Assembly (NCBI RefSeq): GCF_945957465.1
Contig: NZ_CAMFLC010000013.1
Span: 1-64,000, forward strand
Direction of reading: 5' to 3'
Source: an uncultured Leifsonia sp.
GTDB taxonomy: Bacteria; Actinomycetota; Actinomycetes; Actinomycetales; Microbacteriaceae
DNA: 64,000 bases
A program made the translations under genes and the position numbers. Below, in pieces: positions 1-8,404 of the stretch; the stretch's first letter is position 1, and the number at the start of each line of letters is the position of its first letter. The notes beneath the pieces are model-generated. The model was not told where the DNA came from. It saw nothing but the letters and a program-made list of their open reading frames with translations, and did no database searches.

Positions 1-91
1 AGTCGATGGACCCCGCGGTCGACACCAGGGCGACGGTCTGCAGGTCGCCGATCATCCCGTGCTCAGCGATCTCGGGGAATTCCGCCTCCAT
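1..91 (-). CDS. Glycoside hydrolase family 15 protein (glucoamylase/trehalase-like), N-terminal fragment cut by window edge
   Basis: Only the first 30 codons are in the window; the gene continues off the left end. The readable residues contain MIGDLQTVALVSTAGSID, which matches the highly conserved opening of actinobacterial GH15 (glucoamylase- or trehalase-like) proteins, where the string continues into the first catalytic-domain strand. The ATG start at 91 is supported by a strong ribosome site, GGGAGGAG, at positions 105-98. Enzymes of this family cleave alpha-glucosidic bonds of oligosaccharides, usually trehalose or maltodextrins, in the cytoplasm. The specific substrate cannot be told from this fragment. 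The MFS exporter gene lies upstream on the same strand and ends 62 bp before this start. Confidence 0.75.
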   Translation of the reverse strand, partial: MEAEFPEIAEHGMIGDLQTVALVSTAGSID

Positions 92-153
92 GCCGGTCTC
101 CTCCCTCTCGTGCCGGATGCTAGCTCCGGCCGCGCGCGCGGCACCAGACCTGT

Positions 154-1767
154 CTACGTATCCGTGGCCTCCGGCACAGGCTCGGACTCGGGCTCCCGAC
201 CGATGACCTGTTTCGGGAGGTTGCGCGAGAAGAACACCGCCCCGAGCGAGACGATCGCGAGCGTCGTGAACGACAACCGCAGCGCCTCGAGTTGCGCCGC
301 ACTGTAGATCGAGGTCAGCTGACTGCTCTGGTCTGCTGTGAGGCCGGCGTCGCTCGCGATCTTCGGAACATCCGCGACGGGTACCACCGCGACCCCGCCC
401 TTGGTCTCCGACTCGACCTGCTGCTGGACGCTCTCGGGCAGTGTGCTCGCCGCGACGGCACCCGTGAACAGCGTTGTCAGCGACGCGATCATCACCGAGC
501 CGATCAGGGCCGTGCCGAGCGAGGAGCCGAGGTTCTGGAAGACGCCCTGCACGCCACCGGCCTCGCTCAGCTCGTCGTCGCCCACCGCCGACATGGTGAC
601 GTTCCCCAGCTGGGACGCGAGCAGGCCGAGCGCCGCCCCCGCCAGGAACATCCCGGTGCCGAAGATCCAGTTGTTGAGCTTCGTGTCCACCGACCCGAGC
701 AGGACGAGGCTCGCGAGCACCAGCCCGAACTGACCGAGGCGCGCGATCAGCTTGGGCGAGAGCCGACGGGCGAGAGCGGTGCCCAGGATCGAGAACAGCA
801 CCAGCGCGACGGAGAGCGGGAAGATCCGCAGCCCGGTCGCGAGCGCGTCCAAGCCGAGCGAGAGCTGCAGGTAGATCGGCACGACGAAGAACAGTCCGGC
901 GGTCACCGTGTACTGGATGCCGAGGCTGCCCACCCCGGCCCGCAGCTGCCGCAGCCGGAGGATGGCGGTGTTGAGCAGGGGCGCCCTGCCCTGCCGGATC
1001 AGGCTCCGCTGACGGAGGAAGAACCACCAGAGCAGCACGGCGCCGAAGCCGATGATGAACGGCACCGGGGAGATGCCGAGGATGTTGATGTCCTGCTGGG
1101 ACGGCAGGATCCAGCCCCAGGTCTTGGTCTGCAGGAGGCCGAACACGATCAGCACGAGCGCGGCGGCCGAGAGCAGCACCGACAGCACGTCGATGCGGAC
1201 GCGCGACCGTTCGCCGCTGTCCGACACCACGGTGCGGAACAACAGCACGATCGCCATGATGACGACCTCGCCGGCGAAGACATACCGCCAGCTGGCGTAG
1301 GTCGTGAGGAAGCCGCCGATCAGCGGCCCGACCGCGACGGCCACTCCGGAGGACGCTCCGATCACGGCGAACGCCGTCACACGGGCGTGACCGCTGTAGT
1401 TGTCGGCGATCAGCGCCGCGATCGCGGGGATCACGAGCACGGCGCCCAGCCCCTCGATCACCGACCAGCCGAGGAACAGCACGACGATGTTCGGCGCGAG
1501 CGCGGTGGTGCCCGACCCCACCGCGTAGACGATCGACCCGATCACCAGCGCCCGGCGCCGGCCCCAGACGTCTCCGAACTTCGCCCCGAGCAGCATGAAC
1601 GCCGCCATCGTCAGCGTGTAGAAGGTGATGCACGCCTGCATCGCCGAGATCGTGGTGCCGAGGTCTTTCACGACCGTCGAGATGGAGACGTTCATGACGG
1701 TGCTGTCGAGTGTCATCACGAACTGCGCGGCGCCGAGCACGGTCACAGCGCCCCAGCGTCCCGCCAT
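154..1767 (-). CDS. MFS transporter, DHA2 family (EmrB/QacA-like drug exporter)
   Basis: 537 residues with about 14 predicted membrane spans, the size and topology of the DHA2 proton-coupled multidrug exporters. The N-terminal span carries the LDSTVMNVSI motif (DHA2 motif D1) and is followed by the loop GAKFGDVWGRRRAL (motif A, G-x-x-x-D-x-x-G-R-R). The GVAVAVGPLIGG stretch near residue 135 matches antiporter motif C. A large loop near residues 430-490 precedes the last span, and the C-terminal tail is acidic. The ATG at 1767 has GGAGGGAG just upstream. No regulator gene adjoins it, so the substrate is unknown; detergents, dyes or antibiotics are typical. Confidence 0.9.
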   Translation of the reverse strand: MAGRWGAVTVLGAAQFVMTLDSTVMNVSISTVVKDLGTTISAMQACITFYTLTMAAFMLLGAKFGDVWGRRRALVIGSIVYAVGSGTTALAPNIVVLFLGWSVIEGLGAVLVIPAIAALIADNYSGHARVTAFAVIGASSGVAVAVGPLIGGFLTTYASWRYVFAGEVVIMAIVLLFRTVVSDSGERSRVRIDVLSVLLSAAALVLIVFGLLQTKTWGWILPSQQDINILGISPVPFIIGFGAVLLWWFFLRQRSLIRQGRAPLLNTAILRLRQLRAGVGSLGIQYTVTAGLFFVVPIYLQLSLGLDALATGLRIFPLSVALVLFSILGTALARRLSPKLIARLGQFGLVLASLVLLGSVDTKLNNWIFGTGMFLAGAALGLLASQLGNVTMSAVGDDELSEAGGVQGVFQNLGSSLGTALIGSVMIASLTTLFTGAVAASTLPESVQQQVESETKGGVAVVPVADVPKIASDAGLTADQSSQLTSIYSAAQLEALRLSFTTLAIVSLGAVFFSRNLPKQVIGREPESEPVPEATDT

Positions 1768-1863
1768 GCCCGCTCCCTCCGGCGAATCTGCCCGATGGTA
1801 GCCCGCTGCGAGCTCGCCGCACCAGACCCGCCCTCAGCGGTGGGCGCGTCGGTGGTGCACGTG

Positions 1864-2214
1864 TCAGCGCTGCAGGAGGCGCAACTCCTCCGGAGCGGGG
1901 AACGGAAGCGGGTAGTACAGCTGCTCGGCCCCGACGGCGCCGAAGTCGTCCTTCTTCGCCACGATGCGATCGGGCGACACCTCGGCCAGTCGCACCCGCA
2001 GCCATGAGCCGTCCGGCCGGCGCAACTCGTACAGCTCCGCCAGGTAGCCGATGCCCGTGCGCTCGAGCATCTCCTCGGCCTCCAGCCAGTCGACCGGACC
2101 GCTCAACTCCCGGCCGAGGAGGTCGACCGGGACGAACCGGTCGCCCGCCATCCGGATCCAGCCGATCCGCTCGCCGTCGTGGCGGCGATGCTCGATCCAG
2201 TCCGTGCGCTCCAC
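1864..2214 (-). CDS. Hypothetical protein, about 116 aa
   Basis: Small soluble protein rich in charged and aromatic residues (ERTDWIEHRRHDGERIGW near the start, then alternating strands such as LYELRRPDGSWLRVRLAEV). It looks like a compact beta-rich domain, but I do not recognise the family. The reading frame is open upstream to 2298. However, a -10-like TAGGGT at 2227-2222 lies seven bases before the GTG at 2214, which suggests a leaderless transcript starting there. A GTG at 2223 is the alternative. It is divergent from the DUF2252 gene, with only about 100 bp between the two starts, so the two promoters face away from each other. Confidence 0.6.
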   Translation of the reverse strand: MERTDWIEHRRHDGERIGWIRMAGDRFVPVDLLGRELSGPVDWLEAEEMLERTGIGYLAELYELRRPDGSWLRVRLAEVSPDRIVAKKDDFGAVGAEQLYYPLPFPAPEELRLLQR

Positions 2215-2312
2215 GTCGACCACCCTAGCGGGACGGGAATCCCCGCACCCGCAGACGTCTGGCCACTCCGCCCCTGGCGGAGCTACCATGAGCGCCACCC
2301 AGGAGGTGCGTC

Positions 2313-3671
2313 ATGACGGCCATCGCGATCCCGCTCAACGAAGAAGAGCTCTACGACGCGGGCCGGGCGGCCCGCTCCCAGGTGCCGCGTTCCAGCCAGG
2401 CCGACTACACCCCGCCTCCCGGGCGCGACCCGCTCGGGATCCTGCGCCGCCAGCACGAGAACCGGCTGCCGAACCTGGTGAAGCTGCGCGTCGAACGCAT
2501 GGGCTCGTCGGCCTTCGCGTTCTACCGGGGCACCGCAGCCATCCAGGCCGCCGACCTGGCCGCGGGGCCGCGCGCCGGAGCGGACATCGTGATCTGCGGC
2601 GACGCCCACATCAGCAACTTCGGCATCTACCGCTCGCCCGAACGCTCGATGGTGTTCGACATCAACGACTTCGACGAGGCGGCGATCGGTCCGTTCGAGT
2701 GGGACATCAAGCGGATGCTGACCAGCGTCGTGCTCGCCGGTCGATCGCTCGGGCTGGGCGGCTCCACCCTCCGCTCGATCGTGCTCTCGTCGGCGGCGAT
2801 GTACCGCAATTCGCTGCGCAACGCGCTGCAGTCGTCTCTGTACGGACGCTACTTCCGGGTGACCAGCCTGGTCGACAGGCAGATCCTCAGCCCCGACAGC
2901 GAGCGCATGATCAAGCGCACGCTGAAGGAGTCGGAGAAGCGCACCAGCGAGCGGGTCGCGAGCCGCACCCTCGAGGAGGGCGGGGAAGGTCTCCAATTCG
3001 TCGAGAACCCGCCCATCCTCACCCGGTTGGAGCCGGAGGTCCGCGTGCTCGTCGATCAGGTGTTCGAGGCCTACCGCACGACCGTGCCGACGAACATCGC
3101 CCTGATGCTCTCGCAATACGACGTCGTCGATGTCGCCCGCCGGGTCGTCGGCGTGGGCAGCGTCGGCACCCGGTGCTTCATCATCGCGCTGCGCGACGCG
3201 ACCGGGGACATCCTCATCCTCCAGCTGAAGGAGGCCAACGAGTCGGTCGTGTACGAGTTCGGCGGCATGCCGTCGGTCGGCGGCTATCTGGACGCCGCCA
3301 TCCTCGCCGAGCACCAGGGTTATCGTGTGGTCGGCTGCCAGCGCATCCTGCAGGCCGTCTCCGACCCGTTCCTCGGTTACCTGACGGTGGAGGGCCACAG
3401 CTTCTACATGAGGATCTTCCGCAACCGCAACGCGTCCTTCGAGATCGCGGACATGAACACGACCCAGTTCAGCGAGTACTCCCAGGCGTGCGCGATCGTG
3501 CTCGGCCGAGCGCACGCGCGCTCGCCGCAGGCGCAGTTCGTCTCCGGATACATCGGGACCGGCGGTGCGTTCGTGCGCGCGGTCTCGGAGTGGGCGCACG
3601 CGTACGCCGCCCAGGCGGAGGCCGACTACGCGACCTTCGTCGACGCCGCCCGCGCTGGGCACTTCGCGTAG
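2313..3671 (+). CDS. DUF2252 domain-containing protein
   Basis: 452 residues, full length for the DUF2252 family, a kinase-like fold of unknown substrate common in actinobacteria. Family hallmarks visible are AFAFYRGTAAIQAADLA, CGDAHISNFGIY and FDINDFDEA followed by EWDIKRM. These correspond to the nucleotide and metal-binding blocks of aminoglycoside-phosphotransferase-like folds (that relation is family knowledge). The start is fixed by AGGAGGTG placed six to seven bases upstream. No signal peptide or membrane span is seen, so it is cytoplasmic. The downstream end abuts a palindromic repeat at 3678-3740 shared with other loci in this window. Confidence 0.85.
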   Translation: MTAIAIPLNEEELYDAGRAARSQVPRSSQADYTPPPGRDPLGILRRQHENRLPNLVKLRVERMGSSAFAFYRGTAAIQAADLAAGPRAGADIVICGDAHISNFGIYRSPERSMVFDINDFDEAAIGPFEWDIKRMLTSVVLAGRSLGLGGSTLRSIVLSSAAMYRNSLRNALQSSLYGRYFRVTSLVDRQILSPDSERMIKRTLKESEKRTSERVASRTLEEGGEGLQFVENPPILTRLEPEVRVLVDQVFEAYRTTVPTNIALMLSQYDVVDVARRVVGVGSVGTRCFIIALRDATGDILILQLKEANESVVYEFGGMPSVGGYLDAAILAEHQGYRVVGCQRILQAVSDPFLGYLTVEGHSFYMRIFRNRNASFEIADMNTTQFSEYSQACAIVLGRAHARSPQAQFVSGYIGTGGAFVRAVSEWAHAYAAQAEADYATFVDAARAGHFA

Positions 3672-3677
3672 GCGGGC

Positions 3678-3740
3678 CGCCGAGGGGCGCGTAATCGCCC
3701 CCAAAACGCGCATGTGAGGGCGTCAAGGCGCCCCTCGGCG
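3678..3740. repeat. Compound palindrome, family A copy 1
   Basis: Lies between the convergent DUF2252 and FAD-oxidoreductase genes. The outer arms CGCCGAGGGGCGC (3678-3690) and its exact reverse complement (3728-3740) enclose an inner, less perfect hairpin built on CGCCC/GGGCG. Closely related elements sit at 17327-17389, 25845-25903 and 41532-41612. It may act as a bidirectional terminator, although there is no T-tract. Confidence 0.75.
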
Positions 3741-3762
3741 GAGGGCAGAGCGCGAGCGCGGG

Positions 3763-5142
3763 TCAGTCGAGGTCGTGCGCGGTGCGGATGGTGCGCTCGG
3801 GGTCGTACGCCTGCTTGATCGCGCGCAGCCGCTCGAGCGTCGCGTCGTCCCAGAACCGGCCGGGGGCGGCGGCGACCTCGCGGAAGTTGGAGTAGTCTCG
3901 CTCGCTCGTCCACGGCGCGAGCGCCGTGCGCACCGCGGCGACCTCGGCGGTGAGCACCGGCACCAGGGCGGGGTCGGCGAGCAGACCGACCGCGTAGACC
4001 ACGAACCTTCCCGGCAGGTGGTCGACGGCGCCGCCGCCCTCGGCCGGGCGACCCGCCGCGCCGCCGAGGTGACGCAGGTCGACCGCCAGCAGGGCGCTCC
4101 CGGACTCCGGCCCGACGACACCGAGCAGCGCGTCGATCGCGGTTTCGGGGAGGTCGTCGATGATCATCCCGTCGCCGAGGGCCGGCACCGGCTGCGGCGG
4201 GTCCATGTGCACGAGCCCGAGCTGGGATGCCGGGAGCACCCCGAAGGTGTCGATGGCCGGTTCGAGCGCACGCAGCGGCTCGAGGACCGCGGCGGCCTCG
4301 GCTTCTGGCAGGTCGATGGCGCCGTCGACGCCGACGAACGACTGACCGCGCAGGAAGTCGGGCAGGTCGGGCAGCGGCGGAATGCGCAGCAGGCGCACGC
4401 AGGTGGTCGCGTCCTCGGTCAGGTCGCGGGTCCACTCCTCGTACGCCCGCAGGACCTTCCCGGCTCGCGCCAGGGGGAAGAGCAGCATCCCGGCGTAGAC
4501 GGTGGCGACGGGGAACACCCGGAACGTGAACGCGGTGACGATCGCCGTGGTGCCGCCGCCCCCGCGCAGCGCCCAGAACAGGTCGGGCTCGGTCTCCGCG
4601 GTGACGTGCCGCTGCCGACCGTCGGCGGTGACGACGTCGAACGCGGTGACGGCCGAGCAGCCCAGGCCGCGCTTGCGCGCCATCCAGCTGAAACCGGCCC
4701 CGAGGAGGTATCCGGCGACGCCGACGTCCGGTGACGAACCGGCCAGTGCGGCGAGCCCGTACGGCTCGAGCGCCGAGGTGACCTCGCCCCAGACGACGCC
4801 GGCTCCGACGCGGACGGTCTCGGCGGCGGGGTCGACCTCCACGCCGCCCAGCCGGGACGTGTGCAGCAGCACGGTGCCGCTGAGGTCGCCGAGCGGTGCG
4901 GCCAGGTGGCCGGTGCTCTGCGGGACGACGCGCAGTCCGTTGTCGCGGGCGAAGCCGACGACGATGGCGATGTCGGAGGCGTCGACCGGAACGACGACGG
5001 CCTCGGGATGCTGGTCGACGGCGAGGTTCCACGCCTGCCGCTCGGCGTCCCAGTCGGGGTCCGCAGTGGTGACGAGGCGCCCGGTGAGGCGGTCGGCGAG
5101 GTCGCGGAAGCGCTCCGGGACGGCGGTCTCGATAAGAGACAT
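3763..5142 (-). CDS. FAD-binding oxidoreductase (BBE-like, PCMH/FAD_binding_4 family)
   Basis: 459 residues. The N-terminal FAD-binding half (residues about 40-200) shows HPEAVVVPVDASDIAIVVGFARDNGLRVVPQSTGH; the His in TGH occupies the place where related enzymes attach FAD covalently. The second half binds substrate. The C-terminus has the BBE (berberine-bridge) signature, with YSNF near residue 420 and AYDPERTIRTAHDLD at the end. Such enzymes oxidise sugars, alcohols or alkaloid-like compounds with oxygen. The start at 5142 is chosen because AGGAG lies seven bases upstream and the family begins here, although the frame is open to 5301. A perfect 14-bp palindrome at 5261-5274 lies upstream and may be an operator. 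It is monocistronic. Confidence 0.85.
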   Translation of the reverse strand: MSLIETAVPERFRDLADRLTGRLVTTADPDWDAERQAWNLAVDQHPEAVVVPVDASDIAIVVGFARDNGLRVVPQSTGHLAAPLGDLSGTVLLHTSRLGGVEVDPAAETVRVGAGVVWGEVTSALEPYGLAALAGSSPDVGVAGYLLGAGFSWMARKRGLGCSAVTAFDVVTADGRQRHVTAETEPDLFWALRGGGGTTAIVTAFTFRVFPVATVYAGMLLFPLARAGKVLRAYEEWTRDLTEDATTCVRLLRIPPLPDLPDFLRGQSFVGVDGAIDLPEAEAAAVLEPLRALEPAIDTFGVLPASQLGLVHMDPPQPVPALGDGMIIDDLPETAIDALLGVVGPESGSALLAVDLRHLGGAAGRPAEGGGAVDHLPGRFVVYAVGLLADPALVPVLTAEVAAVRTALAPWTSERDYSNFREVAAAPGRFWDDATLERLRAIKQAYDPERTIRTAHDLD

Positions 5143-5260
5143 GGTGGTGCTCCTGTTCGGGTTCTCTGCTGGTTTCTGGTGTGCCGCCGGGCCTCGGGCG
5201 CTCGGCGACGCCCACAGGATGCTGCATCGGACCGGATGCGCACCAGTCTTTGCTGACGAT

Positions 5261-5274
5261 TGCTCACTTGAGCA
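5261..5274. promoter_or_regulatory. Perfect 14-bp palindrome upstream of the FAD oxidoreductase gene
   Basis: TGCTCACTTGAGCA is fully self-complementary and sits about 120 bp upstream of the oxidoreductase start, within the 216-bp gene-free stretch 5143-5358. Its size fits a dimeric helix-turn-helix repressor. No regulator gene is adjacent, so the assignment is only a suggestion. Confidence 0.35.
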
Positions 5275-5358
5275 CGGGTGTGTGCGCACGCGCAACCCCA
5301 AGCCTCCCGACTCATCGCCGAGGGGCTGGTCGTGCCCCTCGGCTGCCGGGAAAGGGGT

Positions 5359-6162
5359 TCAGGGGGTGGCGAGGAAGGCGCGGACGGCGGTCAGCACGGC
5401 GGGGGTGTCGAGATGGAGCCCGTGGCGGGCGTCGAACTCGAGCAGCCGCGCGCGCGGAATCGCCCCGGCCAGCAGCCGGGCCTGCCCGATCGGGGTGAGA
5501 GCGTCCGCACGCCCGTGGACCACCAGGGTCTCGGCGCGGATGCGGCCGAGCACCTCCCGCGCGTCATGGTCGCGGCTCGCGGCGAAGTGGCCGCGCAGCG
5601 CCGGGCGCGATGCGACCCGGTCGAAGAAGCCGGCCACGGCCTCCGGATTCGCCTCGGCCCAGTCGGCGTCGAAGAACAGCGGCAGCATGCGCGCACGGTC
5701 GCCGCTGAGCAAGTCGGCGACCACACGCGGATCGCGGCGCTGCTCCGCCTCCGCCGCCTCCGCCGCCCCCCCGGCGTCCCGCACGCGGTCGCTCGCGGTC
5801 GTGCCGACCAGCACCAGCTTGCGCACCCGGCCGGGATGGTCGGCGGCCAGCCACTGCGCCACGCGTCCTCCCATCGAGTGCCCGATGACATGTGCAGCCG
5901 CCACTCCGGCCGCGTCGAGCACGGCCAGACCGTCGTCGGCGAACAGGCGCGTGCTGTAACGGGCCGGGTCGCCCAGGCCGCTGTCGCCGATGCCGCGGTG
6001 GTCGAACACGATCACACGGTGCTCCGACGCCAGCGCGCGGGCGAACGGCCCCCAGCCGTTCATGCCGGTGGCCTGACCGGCGATCAGGAGGACGGGGACG
6101 CCCGTCCCGCGCTCCTCGAACGCGATCGGCACGCCGTCGTCGGCGGTCGCGAAACGGGGCAC
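5359..6162 (-). CDS. Alpha/beta hydrolase
   Basis: 267 residues, the usual length for single-domain alpha/beta hydrolases. The oxyanion and nucleophile region is intact: VLLIAGQATGMNGW near residue 24 and the nucleophile elbow GHSMGGR near residue 94. Further on are HGRADALTP (acid) near residue 211 and RHGLHLDTP (catalytic His) near residue 245. Substrate class (esterase, lactonase, haloperoxidase-like) cannot be told. The GTG at 6162 is chosen because conserved sequence begins there and TAGACT lies eight bases upstream, as for a leaderless message. The GNAT gene is divergent, with starts 40 bp apart, so the two promoters overlap. Confidence 0.85.
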   Translation of the reverse strand: MPRFATADDGVPIAFEERGTGVPVLLIAGQATGMNGWGPFARALASEHRVIVFDHRGIGDSGLGDPARYSTRLFADDGLAVLDAAGVAAAHVIGHSMGGRVAQWLAADHPGRVRKLVLVGTTASDRVRDAGGAAEAAEAEQRRDPRVVADLLSGDRARMLPLFFDADWAEANPEAVAGFFDRVASRPALRGHFAASRDHDAREVLGRIRAETLVVHGRADALTPIGQARLLAGAIPRARLLEFDARHGLHLDTPAVLTAVRAFLATP

Positions 6163-6201
6163 GGCGTGTGAGTCTAGCGGGCGGCACGCTAGCATCGCGG
6201 C

Positions 6202-6672
6202 ATGCACGTGCGACTCCGCCCGCCGACGGCGGCCGACGCCGATGCCGCCTTCGCGATGATGCGCGACCCCGAGTCGGTGCGGATGGCCGCGTTCACGGCG
6301 GCCGACCCCGACGATCGGGAGGCGTTCGACGCGCGCTGGAGCCGGCATCTGGCCGACTCCGGCATCCTGATGCGCGCCGTCGAGGCGGACGGCGAGTTCG
6401 CCGGGACGGTCGCCGCCTTCACGATCGACGGCGACCGGGAGGTCACCTACTGGATCCGCCGCGCGCTCTGGGGCCGCGGCATCGCGACGGCGGCTCTGAT
6501 GCTGCTGGTCGCGGCGGAGCCGACGCGCCCGCTGCACGCGCGCGTCGCCGAAGCCAACCTCGGTTCGCGGCGCGTGCTGGAACGAGCCGGTTTCACCCGG
6601 GCCGGCAGCGAGACCTCCTATGCAGCCGGTGCGGGGAAGCCCGTGGTGGAGCTACTGCTCGAGCTCCACTGA
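6202..6672 (+). CDS. GNAT family N-acetyltransferase (RimJ/RimL type)
   Basis: 156 residues covering the whole Acetyltransf_3-type fold. Seen are the opening beta-strand LRPPTAADADAAFAMMRDP, the core strand VTYWIRRALWGRGIATAAL carrying the acetyl-CoA binding R-x-x-W-G-R-G loop, and ARVAEANLGSRRVLERAGF, the conserved N-x-x-S-R-x-V-L-E-x-x-G-F block. It transfers an acetyl group from acetyl-CoA to an amine, perhaps a protein N-terminus or small molecule. TAGCAT lies six bases before the ATG, so the message is probably leaderless. It is divergent from the hydrolase gene. Confidence 0.85.
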   Translation: MHVRLRPPTAADADAAFAMMRDPESVRMAAFTAADPDDREAFDARWSRHLADSGILMRAVEADGEFAGTVAAFTIDGDREVTYWIRRALWGRGIATAALMLLVAAEPTRPLHARVAEANLGSRRVLERAGFTRAGSETSYAAGAGKPVVELLLELH

Positions 6673-6696
6673 CGGCCGTCCGGCCGGCCACGCGGG

Positions 6697-7491
6697 TCAG
6701 ACGCGCGCCGAGCGCACCGCCCGGGCGCTCCACCGCCCGTCGGCCCGCTCGACCCGGATCGGATGCTCGAACGCCGTCGTCACGGTCTCGGTGGTCACGG
6801 CCTCCTCGATCGGTCCCGCGGCGACGATCCGGCCGTGGGACAGCAGCAGGGCGTGGGAGGTGGTCTCCGGCAGTTCCTCCAGGTGGTGCGTGACGAGCAC
6901 GCTGGCGAGGTCGGGCGCCGAGGTCGAGAGACCGTCGATCGTCTCCAGCAACTGCTCGCGCGCCGCGACGTCGAGACCGGTGGTGGGCTCGTCGAGCAGC
7001 AGCAGTCGGGGATCGGAGATGAGCGCTCGGGCGATCAGAGCGCGGCCGCGCTCCCCCTGCGAGAGCGTCGGCCAGCGCGCGTCCCGGCGATCGTCGAGGC
7101 CGATGGCCGCGATCAGCTCGCGGGCACGCACCGACTCGCGGGGCGCGGCCTCCCAGCGCAGCGGCGGCTCGAGCGAACCGGTGAGCCCGGTGAGCACCAC
7201 CTCGGTGACCGTCAGCGGCGACCGCACCGGATGCCGCGGATTGACGTGACCGATGTGCCTCCGCAGCTCCTGCAACTCCACCCGGCCGAGCCGCCGGCCG
7301 AGCACGTCGACCGTGCCTGAGGTCGGGAAGGCGACGGCCCCGCAGAAGCCGAGGACGGTGCTCTTGCCCGCGCCGTTCGGACCGAGCAGCGCCCAGTGCT
7401 CGCCTGCCCGCACCTCGAACCGGATGTCGTCGAGGATGTGCCGCCCCTCGCGCCGGAACGTCACGTCGCGCAGCTCCAGCACCGTCTCCAT
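6697..7491 (-). CDS. ABC transporter ATP-binding protein (single-domain)
   Basis: 264 residues forming one nucleotide-binding domain. The Walker A GPNGAGKS is near residue 35, the signature LSQGERGRA is near 144 and the Walker B LLLLDEPTTGLD is near 163. A switch His occurs in LVTHHLEELP. Similar stand-alone proteins resemble ModF/PhnL-type or ABC-2-linked ATPases. No permease gene adjoins it, so its partner is either encoded elsewhere or absent. The start at 7491 is chosen over an upstream GTG/ATG extension because ELRDVTF, the usual N-terminal strand, begins right after it. A short GGAG lies just before the ATG. Confidence 0.85.
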   Translation of the reverse strand: METVLELRDVTFRREGRHILDDIRFEVRAGEHWALLGPNGAGKSTVLGFCGAVAFPTSGTVDVLGRRLGRVELQELRRHIGHVNPRHPVRSPLTVTEVVLTGLTGSLEPPLRWEAAPRESVRARELIAAIGLDDRRDARWPTLSQGERGRALIARALISDPRLLLLDEPTTGLDVAAREQLLETIDGLSTSAPDLASVLVTHHLEELPETTSHALLLSHGRIVAAGPIEEAVTTETVTTAFEHPIRVERADGRWSARAVRSARV

Positions 7492-7588
7492 GGCTCCATA
7501 CTGGCGCAGGTAACGGTTGGGTCTCGCACGGCACTTCGTCACCGGATGCCGAGGAACCGCTCAGGCTCGCTTCGTACGCTCGCCCGCT

Positions 7589-8404
7589 ATGGGGATCCAG
7601 CCGCTCAGAATCGGACCGTTCGCGCGTCGCCGGCTGGAACGTCGCGCCCGGCAGGACGCCGAGGCGACGGGGTCGTCTCGCGACGCGGCGTCGGCAGAGG
7701 GCCTCCCCGCCGTCGCCACTCCCACGATCACCGCACTGCAGGCCCGCGCCAACGCGTATGCGCGCCGCGAGGAGCAGCGCTTCTTCGCCCGCTCCCGCCG
7801 CGACCTCGCCGAACAGCGCGGCCTCGCCCGAGCACTGGCCGCCGACCTGGACGCCTACGACGAGCGGCTCGACGGCCTCCCGCCCGACGAGCGGACGGCC
7901 TCCCGGATCGCCGAGGGCGACGGGGTCGCCTTCCAGGAGCTGCGCCGGCTGCGGCGCAGGATCGCACAGCGCAACGCCCGTGCCGAGCAGCTCGGCGCGA
8001 GCATCAACGCCCGGTTCACCGCCGCGCGCTTGCGGGCGAGCCGGCATTTCGACCGCTCGGACGAGAAGATCGCCGTCTACTGGCGTGCGTACCTGCGTGC
8101 CCTGACGCCGCCGCCCGGTGCCGTTCGAGCCCCCGCGTTGCACCGCGCAGACTCGCTCGTCGGGCGCGAGACCGCCGTGGACAGCTGGCGGCCCATCGAG
8201 CCGGTCGGAAGCGCCGAACCGGTCGCGAGGGCCGAACCGAACGAGCCCGTCGCAACCGTCGAGCACGTCGCAACCGTCGAGCCCGTCGCAACCGCCGAGC
8301 CCGTCGCAACCGTCGAGCCCGTCGCAACCGGCCGTCCCCGCGGAGCGTCGTCCGCACCACCCGTACCGTCCGTCGAACCAGGGAGCCCGAATGCGCGAAC
8401 GTGA
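7589..8404 (+). CDS. Hypothetical coiled-coil protein with C-terminal hexapeptide repeats; first gene of an unrecognised operon
   Basis: 271 residues, no family recognised. Residues about 45-165 are highly charged and helical (ALQARANAYARREEQRF, then LRRLRRRIAQRNARAEQL), typical of a coiled coil. Residues about 200-250 consist of a Pro/Val/Ala hexapeptide repeat (EPVATV/EPVATA) encoded by five tandem 18-bp units at 8243-8332. There is no signal peptide or membrane span, so it is probably cytoplasmic. TACGCT lies eight bases before the ATG, suggesting a nearby promoter. Its end overlaps the next gene by 14 bp. Four genes, 7589-10925, run together and end with an OmpA-like lipoprotein, pointing to a membrane or envelope role. 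Confidence 0.65.
   Translation: MGIQPLRIGPFARRRLERRARQDAEATGSSRDAASAEGLPAVATPTITALQARANAYARREEQRFFARSRRDLAEQRGLARALAADLDAYDERLDGLPPDERTASRIAEGDGVAFQELRRLRRRIAQRNARAEQLGASINARFTAARLRASRHFDRSDEKIAVYWRAYLRALTPPPGAVRAPALHRADSLVGRETAVDSWRPIEPVGSAEPVARAEPNEPVATVEHVATVEPVATAEPVATVEPVATGRPRGASSAPPVPSVEPGSPNART
8243..8332. repeat. Five tandem 18-bp repeats inside a coding region
   Basis: Five head-to-tail 18-bp units of the form GAGCCCGTCGCAACCGTC, differing by at most two bases. They start at 8243, 8261, 8279, 8297 and 8315 and encode the hexapeptide EPVATV/A. Unit number may vary between strains by slippage, in frame. Confidence 0.85.

Noticed and set aside
292-2007. Long open frame (571 codons) on the plus strand opposite the MFS exporter
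   Set aside because: It is rich in His, Arg, Glu and Asp with no recognisable domain, a typical antisense shadow in GC-rich DNA. The minus-strand frame has clear DHA2 motifs.
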